Positions 32,867-45,162 are shown, counted from the first letter of the stretch. The stretch is 64,000 nt of DNA from Holtermannia corniformis (GCA_001599935.1 BCIJ01000007.1:506168-570167), one strand, 5' to 3'. Notes: generated by a model not told the origin, from the sequence alone. Numbers and translations: made by a program.

Positions 32867-34428
32867 GATAGGGAGCAGCACCAAGCGGCGTTATTGACGC
32901 GCCAACCCAAGGTGATCTACGCTTGTTGGTTATAATCAGCAAGAAAGAGATGCACAGCATGCTTACCTGCTACGCTAAAGACCGCGCTAGCTTGCCCTCT
33001 CTGCGTACTGATGACCCTCCACACAACACGGTGCAGCCGGAGAAGTAATTCGTTCCGCTCGTGATTGCGCGCTCGTCCTCTTGGAGCCGTGACGGGCTTC
33101 GACGGTGCTTGGCAACGAGCGGCGCTTTCGGGCAACAAAGTCGAGCGGCGCACGTGGCGGCAGAACCCGGTCGTGCTGCGCTTCGCGGTCCGGTGCGGTC
33201 ATTCAAGAGCACAAGAGGGGTCAATCATACTCTGCCATCGTCAAAGGACCTTGTCTCTTTTGTGAAAGACACGAGCGGGAGCCCGCTCGCGTCGTTCTGA
33301 TTGACCGTGCGGTCGCGATGACCAAAGATCTTGCCACCACAGCACGCCACACAACGACACTCGACTGATTGAGGTCGAGCCCTACCACTAAAACGTAGCA
33401 TCTGCAGTCCAACGCATACCCTCACCATGCACCGTCTGGATGCCGCGCGTCTGAGGTTGGAATTTGCAACCGACTCGTCAAGGCCTGTCCCGACGCGAAG
33501 CCCAACAACGGGATTGCCCATCAACCCGGTACGGGCGTGCGACGTCCCTGTTGGTCAGGTTGATGTTCTTCGCTCTGCTGATATCTGGATCTTGCGCAAG
33601 ACGAAGAGCGCATCGGGTGGAACGGGCACCCGTGGTCGATGGCAAGGCATGGGCAGCCGAGCGAGCTCGATGATGACGCTACAAGTGCACCACGAGGCGG
33701 ATGAAGCACAAGGGGACGAAACCAAGGCAGGAGGAAACAGAGAGCCAGCATGCTGCCACACTTGCAGGCAGAAACCAGGCTTCGTCGAGTCACCGACCAA
33801 CACTATTGACGAGTGAGCACGGATTGTCTCCTGTTTGCCCGAGTGAGGGGCGGTTTCTTCAACGAATCCAAGTTGTCATAGTCATGCCATTGCGAGCTCG
33901 CTACCAATCGTGCGATGCATACGAGCTTTTGGTGAGACCGTCGCCAAAGGCATACAGCCGCGCACGAACATTGACCCTAACTTGATGCCGGCGCGGTCGA
34001 TCGCGGCGGAGGTTTCGAAACTACATCCCATCCACTGTGTGGTACCATCGACAGCATGTATGTAGTGTGCAGCAGTGTGCAGGAGGACTGCAGCCGAGGC
34101 GGGCAGATTCACCATCGGTCGCTTGCTTGTCCACATTTGGTTCCGAAGCTCACTTTATGACGCTCGAATGATCACAGCGTCGGCGGCGGCGAGCACTCGG
34201 TCGACAGAGCAGACGGGATCGCGAGCAGAGATATCTACCAGTGGTCACGGCGCTCACCCAAGCAGAGTCAAAGAGCCGGAACGCGCACACGGGCGCGTGA
34301 TCGCCTCCTTTCGAAACAAAGGCTACTCCTGCACCTCATAATCCTTGCCTTTGTCAGCCGCCGCTCGTGCGCCCAGCCATCAACAACAGCTTCGTGAGGT
34401 GCAGAGCTACGAGAGTCTCGACGACAGC
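32867..34428. other. Long intergenic region upstream of GRR1
   Basis: 1562 bp, the longest gene-poor stretch in the window. A 129-codon plus frame at 33427-33816 has a fair start context (CTCACCATGC), but its composition and lack of family signal do not support it. Just before the GRR1 start, 34324-34361 ends in a pyrimidine-rich TTTGTCAG, a plausible acceptor of a 5'-leader intron. Probably a long GRR1 promoter or leader plus the promoter of the surface protein gene. Confidence 0.45.
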
Positions 34429-36935
34429 ATGACTCGCCATCGACCTCACTTTGACCCCTCTCCATCGTCCTCGCCATCATCCGAGGCGCCGTCACTGTAC
34501 CAACCTCCGGCAGGTCGGCAACGTCCCTCGCAGCACCATGCGAGCTACGTCTCGTCTTCACGCTCGCATCTCACTCCCGCCGCTCTCGCTCACATCTCTG
34601 TCGCGCCCAGCCGGTTCGAGCCCTCGGCAACGCCTTCAGCAACTTCAGTCTCTGATGGCGAGGACGAGACGGAGATTGACGAGTATACGGCACAGCAGAT
34701 GAAGATGCGCTCAGGCTGGCAACCTCAAGCTAGACTGTTGATCGGGCAGCGGAGAGATACGCTCGAGGGATTGGATGATATGATCAGTGATGAAGCCGGT
34801 CCTGTCAGCCTTCTACCTGTAGAGATCCTCAGACATGTATGTACCGAACGACAGCCGCAGGTAGTCAACTGACAGCTCGTAGGTCTTTGAATACCTTCCA
34901 TCCAACCGCGACGTCAAATCGGCCCTCCAAGTCTCGCGCTCATGGTGTATCTGCGCGTTCTCCCTGCTGTGGAACAAGCCGTCGCTCACCCGGCTCGAGA
35001 CGCTCATCGACATGTTGCGCGTCATCTCGCACCCAAGCCTGACGTTTCCGTACGCTTCCACCGTTCGCCGACTCAACCTCGCGCACGTCGCCCCGGATCT
35101 TCACGATCCCGCCATCATTGGGTTGAGCAAGTGTACAAAGGTCGAGCGTTTGACGGTCACGGGCGCAAAGTGCTTGACGGCTCCGGCACTGTGTCATATC
35201 GTCGGAGGCATGACTGAGCTTGTCGCGGTCGACTTGAGCGATGTCGAATACGTCGATGATGACGTCGCAAGAGCGATCGCGTCGAACTGTACACGGCTGC
35301 AAGGCTGCAACTTGTCCAATTGCAAGCGGTTGACGGACGCCGGCATTCTCGCCCTTGCCACCAGCTGCTCGATGCTGAAAAGGGCAAGTCAAGGCCGTTC
35401 GTAGCAGCCAAAGCGCTGACGCATGGTAGATCAAGCTGTCGGGCTGTGAAGACGTGACAGAGCAGTCGATCATCCCACTCGTCGAGCGATGCCCTCTGCT
35501 ACTCGAGATCGACCTCGGCGACTCGCCGCAGACGAGTAACGCGGCATCCCGGGCCATCTGGCTCAACTCGGTCCACCTTCGCGAGTTCCGCATCAAAGGT
35601 TGCACAACGTTAGACGTCAACGCAATCCCGAATCTCGCCGAGCTTCGCCAAGAGGCACTGAACAATACCGATATGGATGTCTCGGAACCAATCCCGCGCC
35701 CAATGGTCGATACGCTCGACAACCTGCGCTCAATTGACTTCACCGGGTGCACGGGCCTGGGCGACGATGCTGTCGATGCGCTGGTAGCAAACGCTCCTCA
35801 GCTCCGGACATTGACACTCGCGCGATGCACAAACCTGACCGACCTGGCGCTCGTAAGCATCGGACGGCTAGGCAAGCACTTGCATCACCTGCACCTCGGG
35901 CACGTTTCCTCGTAAGGTCGCACGGCAACGAGGGAGAAGCATGCTCACGACGCTCAGATTGACAGATGCGGGCGTCATCAGGCTCGTGAGAACGTGCACT
36001 CGCTTGCGCTACATCGACTTGGCCTGCTGCCCGCTCTTGACCGACGCGAGCGTCATCGAGATGGCCAATAGCCTGCCAAAACTCCGACGGATCGGGCTGG
36101 TCAAGGTTCGTCGCTGACACGCGCGACGAACAGTGCTGATGAAGACAGGTGCATCAGATCACCGATCAAGCCGTGATCGCTCTCGCAGAGAAGCACACGC
36201 CGCTCGAGCGGGTTCACCTGTCCTACTGTGAAGAGATTACGACGGCCTCGATCACGTTTCTGCTGAGCCATTTACGCGCTTTGACACATCTGAGCTTGAC
36301 GGGTGTACCGGCTTTCAAGACGCCAGCTCTGCAGCAGTACTGCCGTGCCCCGCCTGCCGTGAGCTTGCTGCCGTCGATTGGCGTCTGGCTGACGATTCTT
36401 GCAGAACTTCAACCCGCACCAACGCGCCGCCTTTTGCGTGTTCTCAAAGCAAGGTGTCGCCGCGCTGCGCGACCACCTGCTCAACGTCGAGATCTCCGGC
36501 AGCGACGACGGCAGCCCCCACGACTCGGACTCGTCCACGTCTTCCAGTATCAACGTCACGGCTGAATCGTACATGCCCACCGGGAGGACCTGGTACCCGG
36601 GCTACGCCCACACCCACGCTCCCGGGCCTCTACGCAGCTCGGCCTTTGTGAGTGCCACGCAGCAGAACCCGCAATACAACTTTTTCGGTCAAGGCTCGCA
36701 CCCGTATCCGGACGGTGTGCATTACGCGCGGATCGTCAGGTCGCCGTATGCGACTGTGCAGCAGCAGGCCGAAGGCAGTGCAGGGCATGCACGCAGGCGC
36801 CCGTCGGAAGCGACTTGGGGAGCATTAGTGCAAACCCAGTCGGAACCTGGACGAGGTGGTGCAGCCGAGCCCGTGACGGACGAATTGCGTCTGCCGGGCG
36901 CGTATGTTCTCGATCCTTCAGAGTGGGAGCAGTGA
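34429..36935 (+). CDS. GRR1: F-box/leucine-rich-repeat protein Grr1
   Basis: Substrate receptor of an SCF ubiquitin ligase controlling nutrient sensing and G1 cyclins in yeast. Six exons join in phase: 34429..34836, 34883..35383, 35430..35911, 35958..36105, 36149..36358 and 36405..36935, giving 759 aa. The Ser/Pro-rich N-terminus is followed by the F-box (VSLLPVEILRHVFEYLPSN) and about twelve cysteine-type LRRs, e.g. LQGCNLSNCKRLTDAGILAL, LRSIDFTGCTGLGDDAVDAL and LERVHLSYCEEITTASITFL. The tail contains FNPHQRAAFCVFSKQGVAAL, conserved in fungal Grr1. Intron 2 (35384..35429) starts GCAAGT, a GC-AG intron. The frame is open upstream to about 34345, so an additional 5' exon and earlier start are possible. 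Confidence 0.93.
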
Positions 36936-37117
36936 TTCATTTGTAGCAATTATTATGCAGTCCGCACTTTGACCAATGCACACGATAGGTGTACGAGAAC
37001 GTCGCGTTATGGCCAACCAAGCGCTCGAGTCGAATACAGTCATCAGGTTCATCATACTGTACAATACTAGGATCTCGTGTGTACCCCACCTGCTCAATCC
37101 ACCCTTACAACAGTCCG

Positions 37118-39438
37118 TCAGCTCATCGGCCACTTGAGCTTGAGCCCGTCGAGCCCTATGTCACATTAGTCCTTCGCTGCACACGTCCTCAACGACTCAC
37201 ATCGCAGATACAGCAGATCCGCAATCGGGCTCTTTTCCCGCGGCATCGCGTCCTCGTCCGCACCGACGATGCGCACATCATCATGCTTTGGCTGGACCAA
37301 GTGCGCAAGCGACGTCGATCGCAGGTGCGTCTGTACAATCTCGTTGCTTTGACCCGCTGTCAGCTTTGTCGTCGGTCCGGTTGCCGGTACGTACGTGCGT
37401 AGGTTGTCCAGCATGCCCATGACGATCCTGTACGCCATCTCGGGATTCTGCCGGCCCAGGTCTTCAAACCCCTTTTGGATCAGGTTGGCGCTCTCGAGTG
37501 CGTGGCCGTCGACATCGCCCGATGTGGTCTAGTGAGTGAAATCAGTGGCCGTTTGTCTTTCTTGACGGCGGGGAAGCAGCGTACCTGGGCTAGCGACGGC
37601 AAGACGACGTGATCAACGAGCGCACGACCGGCTTGATCCTTTGCCGTCTCCTTGGTTTTTGTTGGTGACAGCGTCGCACTGACGCGGCGGACAGAACCCA
37701 TAAACTCCTTGGAAGCGCGCTGGGACCCGACCTCATCCAGTTTCTTCACCGGGCGGACGGTCGAGAAGCTATAGCTCAATCAGCAGCGCACGAGCATGAG
37801 ATCGCGAGAGACTTACCCATCGCCCACATCGGCCTCGCGGACAATGGTTCCACTGGCACTCTGCCGCGCCTTGTATGTTGACCTACCGGCTGCGGGTGAG
37901 GGCGAGGGCCTGACGGTCTCGTTGGAGAGTTCGGAAGGTGGCGTCTGTGGCACATCGGTGAGGTCAGACTGCGATGGCGCAGGAGAAGTCGCCAGGCCGG
38001 GGAGATCGAGCTCGGACGCCTGTGACGTCCATCAGCGTGCCGCCCCAACGCCTCGAGACCACGTACTGCGCCAAGCGATTCGACCAAGCTCCCCTGTACG
38101 CCCCTGGCTGTACCCCATTCCCTCAGCGCGTCACTCTGGACCCAATCATCATCGTCGCTCAACTCTTCGAGGTCGAGCTCGATCGGGACCCCCTTGACGG
38201 TGCCGCGGATCGTCTCGTCAAAGTTCCATTCCGACTTGAACGTGCCGCTGTGCGGACCGATCGTGTCGCCGCCCTTGTAGCGATCTGGCCGGGTCGATGA
38301 TTTCGAGCGGAAGACTTGGTAGCGCTCGACGAGGTCGACGAGGTTGGACGTTCTGCGTGCGGAACGGATGAAGCGGTGCTGGAGGAGGTCTTTGGCCGTG
38401 GCGCGCTGTGGAGCCTCGGCGTCAGCCGAGATACCTCGCCGAGCGAGACAACGTACATCCTTGGGGTCCTTGACCAAGCACGCCTCGACAAACTCGCGAA
38501 ATGCATTAGACCAGCCCTCGTTCTCATCCAACCTCGGCGCCTTGGCTTTCGGGATCAAGAACAGGACGCGCATCGGGTGGTACTCTGCGAGCGGGGGTTC
38601 GCCCTTTGCCATCTCGATTGCCGTGATGCCGAGTGACCAGACGTCGGCGCGGGCATCGTAGCCTGCCTGGCGGATCACTTCTGGCGCCATCCAGAACGGG
38701 GTGCCTACAAACGTGTGGCGTTGGGATTTGTGCGAGGACAGCTGGGCGGCGACACCAAAGTCGGCTGTGGCGTGGTTTAGCTGTGGCTGTAACGAGGTAG
38801 ACGGCATGACGGACCGAGTTTGACAGCGCCCGAGGCACTGAGGAGGACGTTGGCGGCCTTGATGTCGCGATGGATCTTGCCTTCGCTGTGGAGATAGCTC
38901 AGACCCAACAGCAGCTCACGGCAGACGATTGCAATCTGCGCTTCGGTGAACACACCCGGCTTGAGCTGAGTTGGTAGTCAGCCTGTTGGTCGGAACGCAA
39001 ACGCAGACGGCACACACGAGATCAAGACAGCTCCCGCCGGCAAGGTACTCCATCACGATCCAGAGTCGGTACCCGCGGACAAAGCTCCCATAGTAGCGCG
39101 TGACATGCTCTGACGAGATGGCCGACAAGTGTGCAATCTCGGCCTGGATCTCTGAAATGTCATCGTCGGACGACTCGAGGTCTGCAGCGATCAGCCCGGT
39201 AGAGCGACATGGTTCGTGGTCGGTCACGTACCTATCATCTTGATCGCGACAATCTGTTTCGTCTCATTGTGTGATCTGAGCCATGTTAGTCTGACGCCGC
39301 AGCCGCAGAAACATACGCTTTCCAGACGGTGCCAAAACTGCCCGTGCCGAGCTTTTCGAGCAGAGTGTACGCGCTGCTTGGGTCTGCCAGATTCGGGCTG
39401 TGGCGACGAGGCCTGGGTGGCGACGGTGCGGGTGACAT
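37118..39438 (-). CDS. GCK-III family protein kinase (Sid1/Nak1/Kic1 type)
   Basis: Ste20-like kinase of the polarity/septation (RAM or SIN) networks. It starts [15 protein letters not shown] at 39438. Catalytic landmarks: [16 protein letters not shown] (glycine loop), IVAIKMI (catalytic lysine), [12 protein letters not shown] (C-helix glutamate), [15 protein letters not shown] (HRD), [10 protein letters not shown] (DFG), [17 protein letters not shown] (activation loop and APE) and [18 protein letters not shown]. After the kinase domain come [14 protein letters not shown] and an acidic patch ([16 protein letters not shown]), then a Ser/Pro linker. The C-terminal region ends in [19 protein letters not shown], with the last six residues or so from a separate short exon. 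All catalytic residues are present. Its stop is 182 bp from the convergent GRR1 stop. Confidence 0.9.
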
Positions 39439-40194
39439 TCTGCGGGTAGACGTCGAGAAATGAGGCTCGTGCGAGACTGTTCCGCAGACTGGTGGGTGCG
39501 CGAGGGGAAGAAAGGAGGGAAAGGGGTTGCGAAGTGGGTCAGGAACTGGTCATCAGGGGTCAGTGACGCATCTCGATCGCGCGCGACCCGCTCACGAGGA
39601 TCCAAAGAGACGTGGGACGAGACCGCGATGGCTGCGTAGAAAAGTCTCGTTCGATGCCGATGATGGTTGCAATGTGAACCGTGTCCGCCCGCCGCCGTGA
39701 TCTGCGCCGATGCCGATCTCAGGGGTCCGTGAGTCACGGTATCCGTTGGGGCACTGTAGCCGTTGCTCTGAGCACTGTGTATGTATGGCTACGCCTGCTG
39801 CTGCTGTGAGCTGTCAACTGCCAGCGACTAGCGCGACTGATTTTGCACTACCAACTCACCCTGGATGGTTTTCTCGGTTTCTGCGTACTTTTGCGTACTT
39901 TTGCGTCCTTGAATACGTGTGCGCCGATGATCCTGGCTCGCACAGCTCTTGTGGGTGCGCGCTTGCTCTTGCTCGCGCTCCAGCTTGTCAGGATGCCTGC
40001 TGGATACCTTGCGGTAACTGAAACCAAACAATACCATTTACGACACGTCATTTAACGCGCCAAGGACTCACATGAAAGTTGTTCAATTTGTCAGTCATCC
40101 GCCATGACGTGATTCGCTCGTTGGACCCGCCCCACCTTCCTTTCCTCTTGACTACTGGCTCATCCCATTGAGCACGTACACAGCACAGCACAGC
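39439..40194. promoter_or_regulatory. Divergent promoter region, GCK-III kinase / ADI1
   Basis: 756 bp between opposite start codons. Several short frames occur without family signal. It includes an imperfect repeat of TTTGCGTACTTTTGCGT near 39890-39910. Confidence 0.45.
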
Positions 40195-41022
40195 ATGAGA
40201 GCATACGTCTACGATGATATCCCGTCAGTCAACTTCACTCTTCAGATCAACAGCCGACTGAGCCGACTAACACCATGACAGAGGCGACCAGCGGCTGCCG
40301 CACGACTCGGGGAACCCGGTCGCACACCACACGTTGACCCAACTGGGCGTCATCTACAAGCGGATCGAAGTCGAGGACGGGAACGAGTGGGAGCACGAGA
40401 TTGGTCCGTATCGTTCGCTGCGCTTCAACGGGCTGACAATGCTGCAGATGAGTTTGCCAAAGAGCGCAACTACAAAAACGTACGTCGCGTACCAGCGCCG
40501 CTACGGCCACTGACGCTTCACCCAGCGCGACCAAATCACCGTCACGCGCAAAGGCCTGGGCGAAGCGTACGAGACAAAGATCAAGAGCTTCTTTACCGAA
40601 CACTTGCACGAGGACGAGGAGATCCGGTTCATCCTCGATGGCAGTGGCTACTTTGACGTCCGGGGTCAGTCACGGATGCGCGCGAGGTGTACCGACGGCG
40701 GTGACTGAACGACGCAGGCTTCCACGGAACCTATCATGACCGCTGGATCCGCATCGCGCTCGAAAAGGGCGATTTGATCGTTTTGCCCGCGGGGTACGTC
40801 TAGTCCTCTTCGATCTTTCTCCCTGCTTGTCCGTGCTGGGCTGATGCTCGCCCTTTCAGGATCTACCACCGCTTCACTGTCGATTCAAACGATGCCATCA
40901 CCGCTCTCCGCCTGTTCCAAGACGAACCAAAGTGGGTTCCACACGAGCGTGGCGCCGACGCCGACGCGAAACCCGCCAGGGGTGAATACGTGCAAAGCGT
41001 CGGCGGCGCCGTGGCTGCTTGA
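40195..41022 (+). CDS. ADI1: Acireductone dioxygenase (methionine salvage)
   Basis: Metal-dependent cupin that oxidises 1,2-dihydroxy-3-keto-5-methylthiopentene to the 2-keto acid precursor of methionine. Six exons join in phase: 40195..40223, 40282..40403, 40448..40479, 40526..40664, 40718..40793 and 40860..41022, giving 186 aa, the normal length. Family signatures: [49 protein letters not shown] (the H.H....E metal site), GYFDVR, and [15 protein letters not shown] carrying the distal metal histidine, then [16 protein letters not shown]. All expected ligands are present. The tail is Ala-rich. Confidence 0.95.
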
Positions 41023-41224
41023 GCGGGCGCTGGGCGGTCGAGGTGATAATGACATGTGACGAGTTTCTATACTGTAGGCGGTTCTGCACTGTGACCTATC
41101 CTATCACAACGTCGCATCGCGATCGTTTGAGCGCAAGATGGCATCGTGTACGTCTCACAAAAGCCAGCGCAAGTGAAAAGAGTGGCACCTGTAGATCTGT
41201 CCTTCATCCTCGACGCCCTATGCG

Positions 41225-43240
41225 CTATGCGCCGTTGAAACGCACACCCGGAACGTGCACAGTGCCAGGTTCAGTCAACTTTGTCTGACTCCCCGCATAA
41301 TCAGGGTGATCCGGCACGCCATCAGATTCAAGGTCATGCGCTTTCGGATCGTCATCTTCGAGTGGCTGCCGGATGTTCAGTTATCGCTCGGCTCCGACGT
41401 GGCCAAGGGACTGACCTCGCGATACGTTTGGAGCTCTGTCTGGACGCGGATCTCGGTCTTTTGCCCACCAGAACGGGAGCGGTACGCCTACACCATCATT
41501 AGTAGCTCTCTGAGACGTGCTGTGCCGACCCACGTTCTCGCTTTGGTTCGCGCGGTTGAATGATCCACGCGTGTTGAGAGCAAACATACTGCCATCGCGG
41601 CGCAATGAGCTCAAGCTCAGCGAAAGGGGGAGCGACGTACAGGCTGATGCCGTAGATCTTCGACATGAAAGACTGAAACGTCGCGCCAATCAAGTTGGAG
41701 GTGCTGCGAACCGTTAGATGGTGCCGGGTGGATCACGGTGGCGCACTCGATGTTGGTCTCGGCGAGAAAGGCGGCGGCGAGAAGCGCAGGCGGTAATTGC
41801 GCCTGCACGGGGGGTGTCAGCCAAAGAGAGCGCCAGCATCGTCGACAGACCTCGATCGTCATCATGGCAAGCCGGGTCAATTGCCTATCGGTGTGCTTCC
41901 ACCCGGTTCGGGAACGCAATAGCCCCGTCATGACTGCGTTCGCTCAGTACCGAGACTTGACGCCTTGGGAACCACGTACTGCACGCAGTGATTGCAACTA
42001 GACACCGATTCCGATATCAGCGTGACGCTCGTGTCTCCGAAATCTCTCACCATCCGTTGCCAGCGTGAATGCAAGCCATACTGGGTCGTGTAAGCCGACT
42101 GTAGCAGATCACAAACTGTAGTATACGTTGGATCGGCTAGGTACCCAAGTCAGCCAAAGCCTCAACATGTCGTGGCGACTCACAATGAGCGCTTTCGCGG
42201 CTTCGAGCTCGCTGCTGAGCTTGAGGAACTCGACCTGCGCCCGAGTGGGTCAGCGGGTGGTACGACTCTCCAAGTTACCGAACCCACCGTTGTAGCGAGC
42301 GCGCTTGCGAGCTGTCCGAGCATCAGGCTCTGTCCAAGGTTAGCTAGCTTGCCAAGGAGCAACAGCCAAGAAGTACGCCAATGATGGCCGCCGCGATCCA
42401 GCTGCGCTTCAGCAGCAGATACGCCTGCGGTGTGGATTCAATAATCATCACGACAGCGCGCACGAAAGACGTACGCGGTAACAGAGGAAACTCTGCACAC
42501 CCATGTTATTGATCGAATCCAGCGTTGGCATCCACGAGTAATACCTGTGCGGGATGAGCTGGCAGGGCGGAAGGAAGCGATCGCAAGCCCAGAGGGGGCG
42601 AGCCAAACTCTCGCTACCCACCTCACGCTGAAGAAATGCGCGTACAACCCAAAGTTGGCGACAAACATGGTGTGTTCCCAATGCCTGCGATCCATCAGGT
42701 CGCACGGTCGCATGAACGGGGTCACGAACCAGATGTAGGCGGTGATGACACTGCTCATGCAGATACTCCATGCAACGGCCGCCCGGTTGTACCACGGGTC
42801 GTTCCTACCTACTCTGTCAAGGTTGTCTCGCATCAGCACAAGTACGCTAGCTGGGTTGGGCGGCACAGACTCCAAGTAGTTGAAGACCTGAGGTCCCAGC
42901 GAATAAGCTTAGATCGAGGGCACGGCGCCAACACTGACCTGTACGATGAGAACGCCATAGAGGAGCGTGTCAATGACCTAGAAAGGCACCCAAACTCAGG
43001 AGGCCGAAAAAACTACGCCAGTAATCAAGCTCACCACCGAGGCAAAGTGGCATCTACAAGACGTCAGTCTCGTTGCTGTGCATCCTTTTGCGTCTCTGGG
43101 TCGATCAAGCCATCTACCGCAGCCGTCCTAAATTGCCGGTTCGCGATGAAGGGTGCGCCAACAACTCACCCTAGATTGTACGTCCCCTTGGAAAGCATGA
43201 TGCTCTTCGCGAGCTCCTCGGTCAGTACCAACTCTGCCAT
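41225..43240 (-). CDS. DUF6534-like multi-spanning membrane protein, copy 2
   Basis: Second member of the same seven-helix family as 10053-11968. Start at 43240: MAELVLTEELAKSIMLSKGT. The hallmark LLRSRTGWKHTDRQLTRLAM is almost identical to copy 1, as is the following AQLPPALLAAAFLAETNIEC. Near the end come IGATFQSFMSKIYGISL, then MFALNTRGSFNRA and an EIRVQTELQTYRE strand. The last exon reads HDLESDGVPDHPDYAGSQTK and stops at 41225-41227. Upstream helices are encoded by short exons (e.g. around 42450-42850) that I could not join unambiguously. The junction after NIEC was not resolved, so a frameshift or pseudogene cannot be formally excluded. The stop is 202 bp from the convergent ADI1 stop. 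Confidence 0.6.
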
Positions 43241-43483
43241 CTTGCCGCTCTGTCTAGAAAAAGAGTGTGTGGAAGCAGAACACCGAGGTGATTGCGCGCA
43301 GCAGCCGTGAGCTATACTTTTGCTTGAGATGGGTCCGCCTCGAACCGGGACCCTCGCTCGGTGCCTGCAACAGCTGCGTCCCTGACGATCTTTGAACCAT
43401 CCTACGGTTGGTGTGAGATGCGGCGTTCGCCCCGTCTCAGCATTTATGTCGTTATACAACGATGTTTGATATGCATAGGCGGA

Positions 43484-45162
43484 CTACTCGTCCAGCTCCA
43501 CTGCTTGACATGATCGCCACGCATCCTGATCGACGACAGTGATGCTGCGCAGAGTCGCATGATACCACGCCTGTGCGCCGTCCACTGATGGGACCTCGGC
43601 CCTGAGCACGAGCTTGACCGTTTCGGACTCTGAGAAGACGGCGAGCAGGGTATTGCCGGTTTCAGACAGGGTCGCGGTGATGACGGATTGTCGTCGGGAT
43701 CGGCTTGCGAACGGGGNGGGNAGGATCTGCGTCCGGCTTGCGATTGGTTCCGAGGTGTTCGGATGCAGGAGATCCCTAATAGTGTCAACGACTTGTATCG
43801 GGAGGGAAGCAGACATACCGCTGTTCGCTGCCTGGATCGCGAGACGGATCACTCTGGAGCTTGAACAACTCAATGGTGCCGCCAGTGGGTGAGGTGAAGG
43901 TCACTTTGGTGTCGTCGATACTGCCTCTATCAGCTGGCGCTCCACTGGAAACGCAACCTACCCATCGCGCGTATACTCATTGGGCAAGAAGACCTCGACC
44001 GCGCCACCCAGCACCAGCCTCCGTTGAGTACTGTCGGCCTGCTTTCGCGCCAGCAACGCGGCAGGCAACTCGAGTCCACTACCGCTCCTCGGACTCGGCG
44101 ATGCGCTACCATAGCCGCTGCGCTTGTCATCGGCATTGAGCAAAGGACTGGATGGGATCGGTGTGGTGTCGTTCGGGTTGAGGATCCCGAATGACCGGCG
44201 ACGGCTCGAGGTTGGCTCGGCTGGCAAGTGGTAATCCTCCGCCGAGGTCGCGAGACGCGCATAAGCACCCGTCTCGGCACCCGCGATATCATGAGGCTCT
44301 TGTGCGTCCGCAGACGATTTGAGGATCTGATCGACCAAGCAGAACTGGAGAATGTTCATGACGAGCGGGAAGATGCTCATGACGAACACGACTTGGCTCG
44401 TGGCCGACATCCAATCGAGTACCCAGTTCCCAAAGCGGGTGAACGGGTCCGGCAAGAGCGCAAAGAGCGCAACAACAAAGAGCTTCATGGTGATGAGAGC
44501 CGAGAGATAGGGGATGAGTTGTTGGAACCAGTGCAGGATTCGGGGAGGATGCCCATAGTGGCCCGACTTGAAGTGGGTCCCGAGCCCGAGCGTGGTGATG
44601 AGGACATGCTCATACAGCCGTAGCGAGAGATAGATGACGAATACACCTGCAGGCATTAGCACTGCTTTAGCCACTCAAAGCACCCACCAAGCGTGGTGTC
44701 AACTGCAGATTGTCAGTGGCCGCGCCAGAACATTCATCGGACGTACCGAGAACGTTCAAGAAGTACAAGGAGCATGGATTGTCCGAGGATAGATGAGCTA
44801 CGAGGGCAGATATCTGAGGGTTAGCGTTGCCACAGCCACGGTAATCTTACAAAGATGTTGCTTGCGTGCACAAAGCCTTGGCCAAACAACTGTTTCGACA
44901 CATCAAATGCCCAGATCTTCCATGGGCGTTTTCGCTTCTCCAGCTGCCGCTTGGCTATCAGCGACGCTAGGACGAGGAAGCCCACTGAAAGCAACGTCAG
45001 CGTTGTCCGGATGAAAGGATGATACCGACTGAGCCCCTGTATCAGCAGTGCGATTGGTCCGAGTAGTGCACATCGCTCTGGGTCGGCTGTGGGCAGGTTC
45101 GGTGTTGGTGTTGGGGACGGAGAGGCTGTTGGCGAGGGCATGCTGGACAGGACCGAAGTCAT
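43484..45162 (-). CDS. STIMATE/TMEM110-like membrane protein with a long C-terminal extension
   Basis: Homologue of animal STIMATE and yeast vacuolar YPL162C-type proteins. The start is ATG at 45162 (MTSVLSSMPSPTAS). Signature segments: ERCALLGPIALLIQGL; PCSLYFLNVLVDTTLG, assembled across a 15-nt exon; VFVIYLSLRLYEHVLI; HFKSGHYGHPPRILHWFQQL; and several helices including FVMSIFPLVMNILQFCLVDQ. After the membrane core the frame continues about 230 more residues: a polar linker, then a beta-rich region (VEVFLPNEYTRDGIDDTKVT, SVITATLSETGNTLLAVFSE, ETVKLVLRAEV) ending VELDE. The extension joins in phase through two introns, so it is either a lineage-specific domain or a fusion. Two unresolved bases (43717, 43721) fall in it. 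Divergent from SEC18. Confidence 0.8.
43717..43721. other. Unresolved bases (N) in a G-rich run
   Basis: The sequence around 43711-43722 is a G run interrupted by two N positions. It lies in the coding sequence of the STIMATE-like protein, where two codons cannot be read. The frame stays open on both sides if the run length is right. Confidence 0.9.

Noticed and set aside
33427..33816. 129-codon plus frame upstream of GRR1
   Set aside because: Start context is fair, but composition is random and both strands have equal open frames here.
34940..35752. 270-codon minus frame
   Set aside because: Antisense of the GRR1 LRR exons; LRR regularity on the other strand explains the openness.
43320..43410. 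tRNA-like segment with CCTCGAACCGGGACC
   Set aside because: Looks like a B-box on first sight, but the T-arm stem does not pair and no acceptor stem or anticodon arm can be formed.
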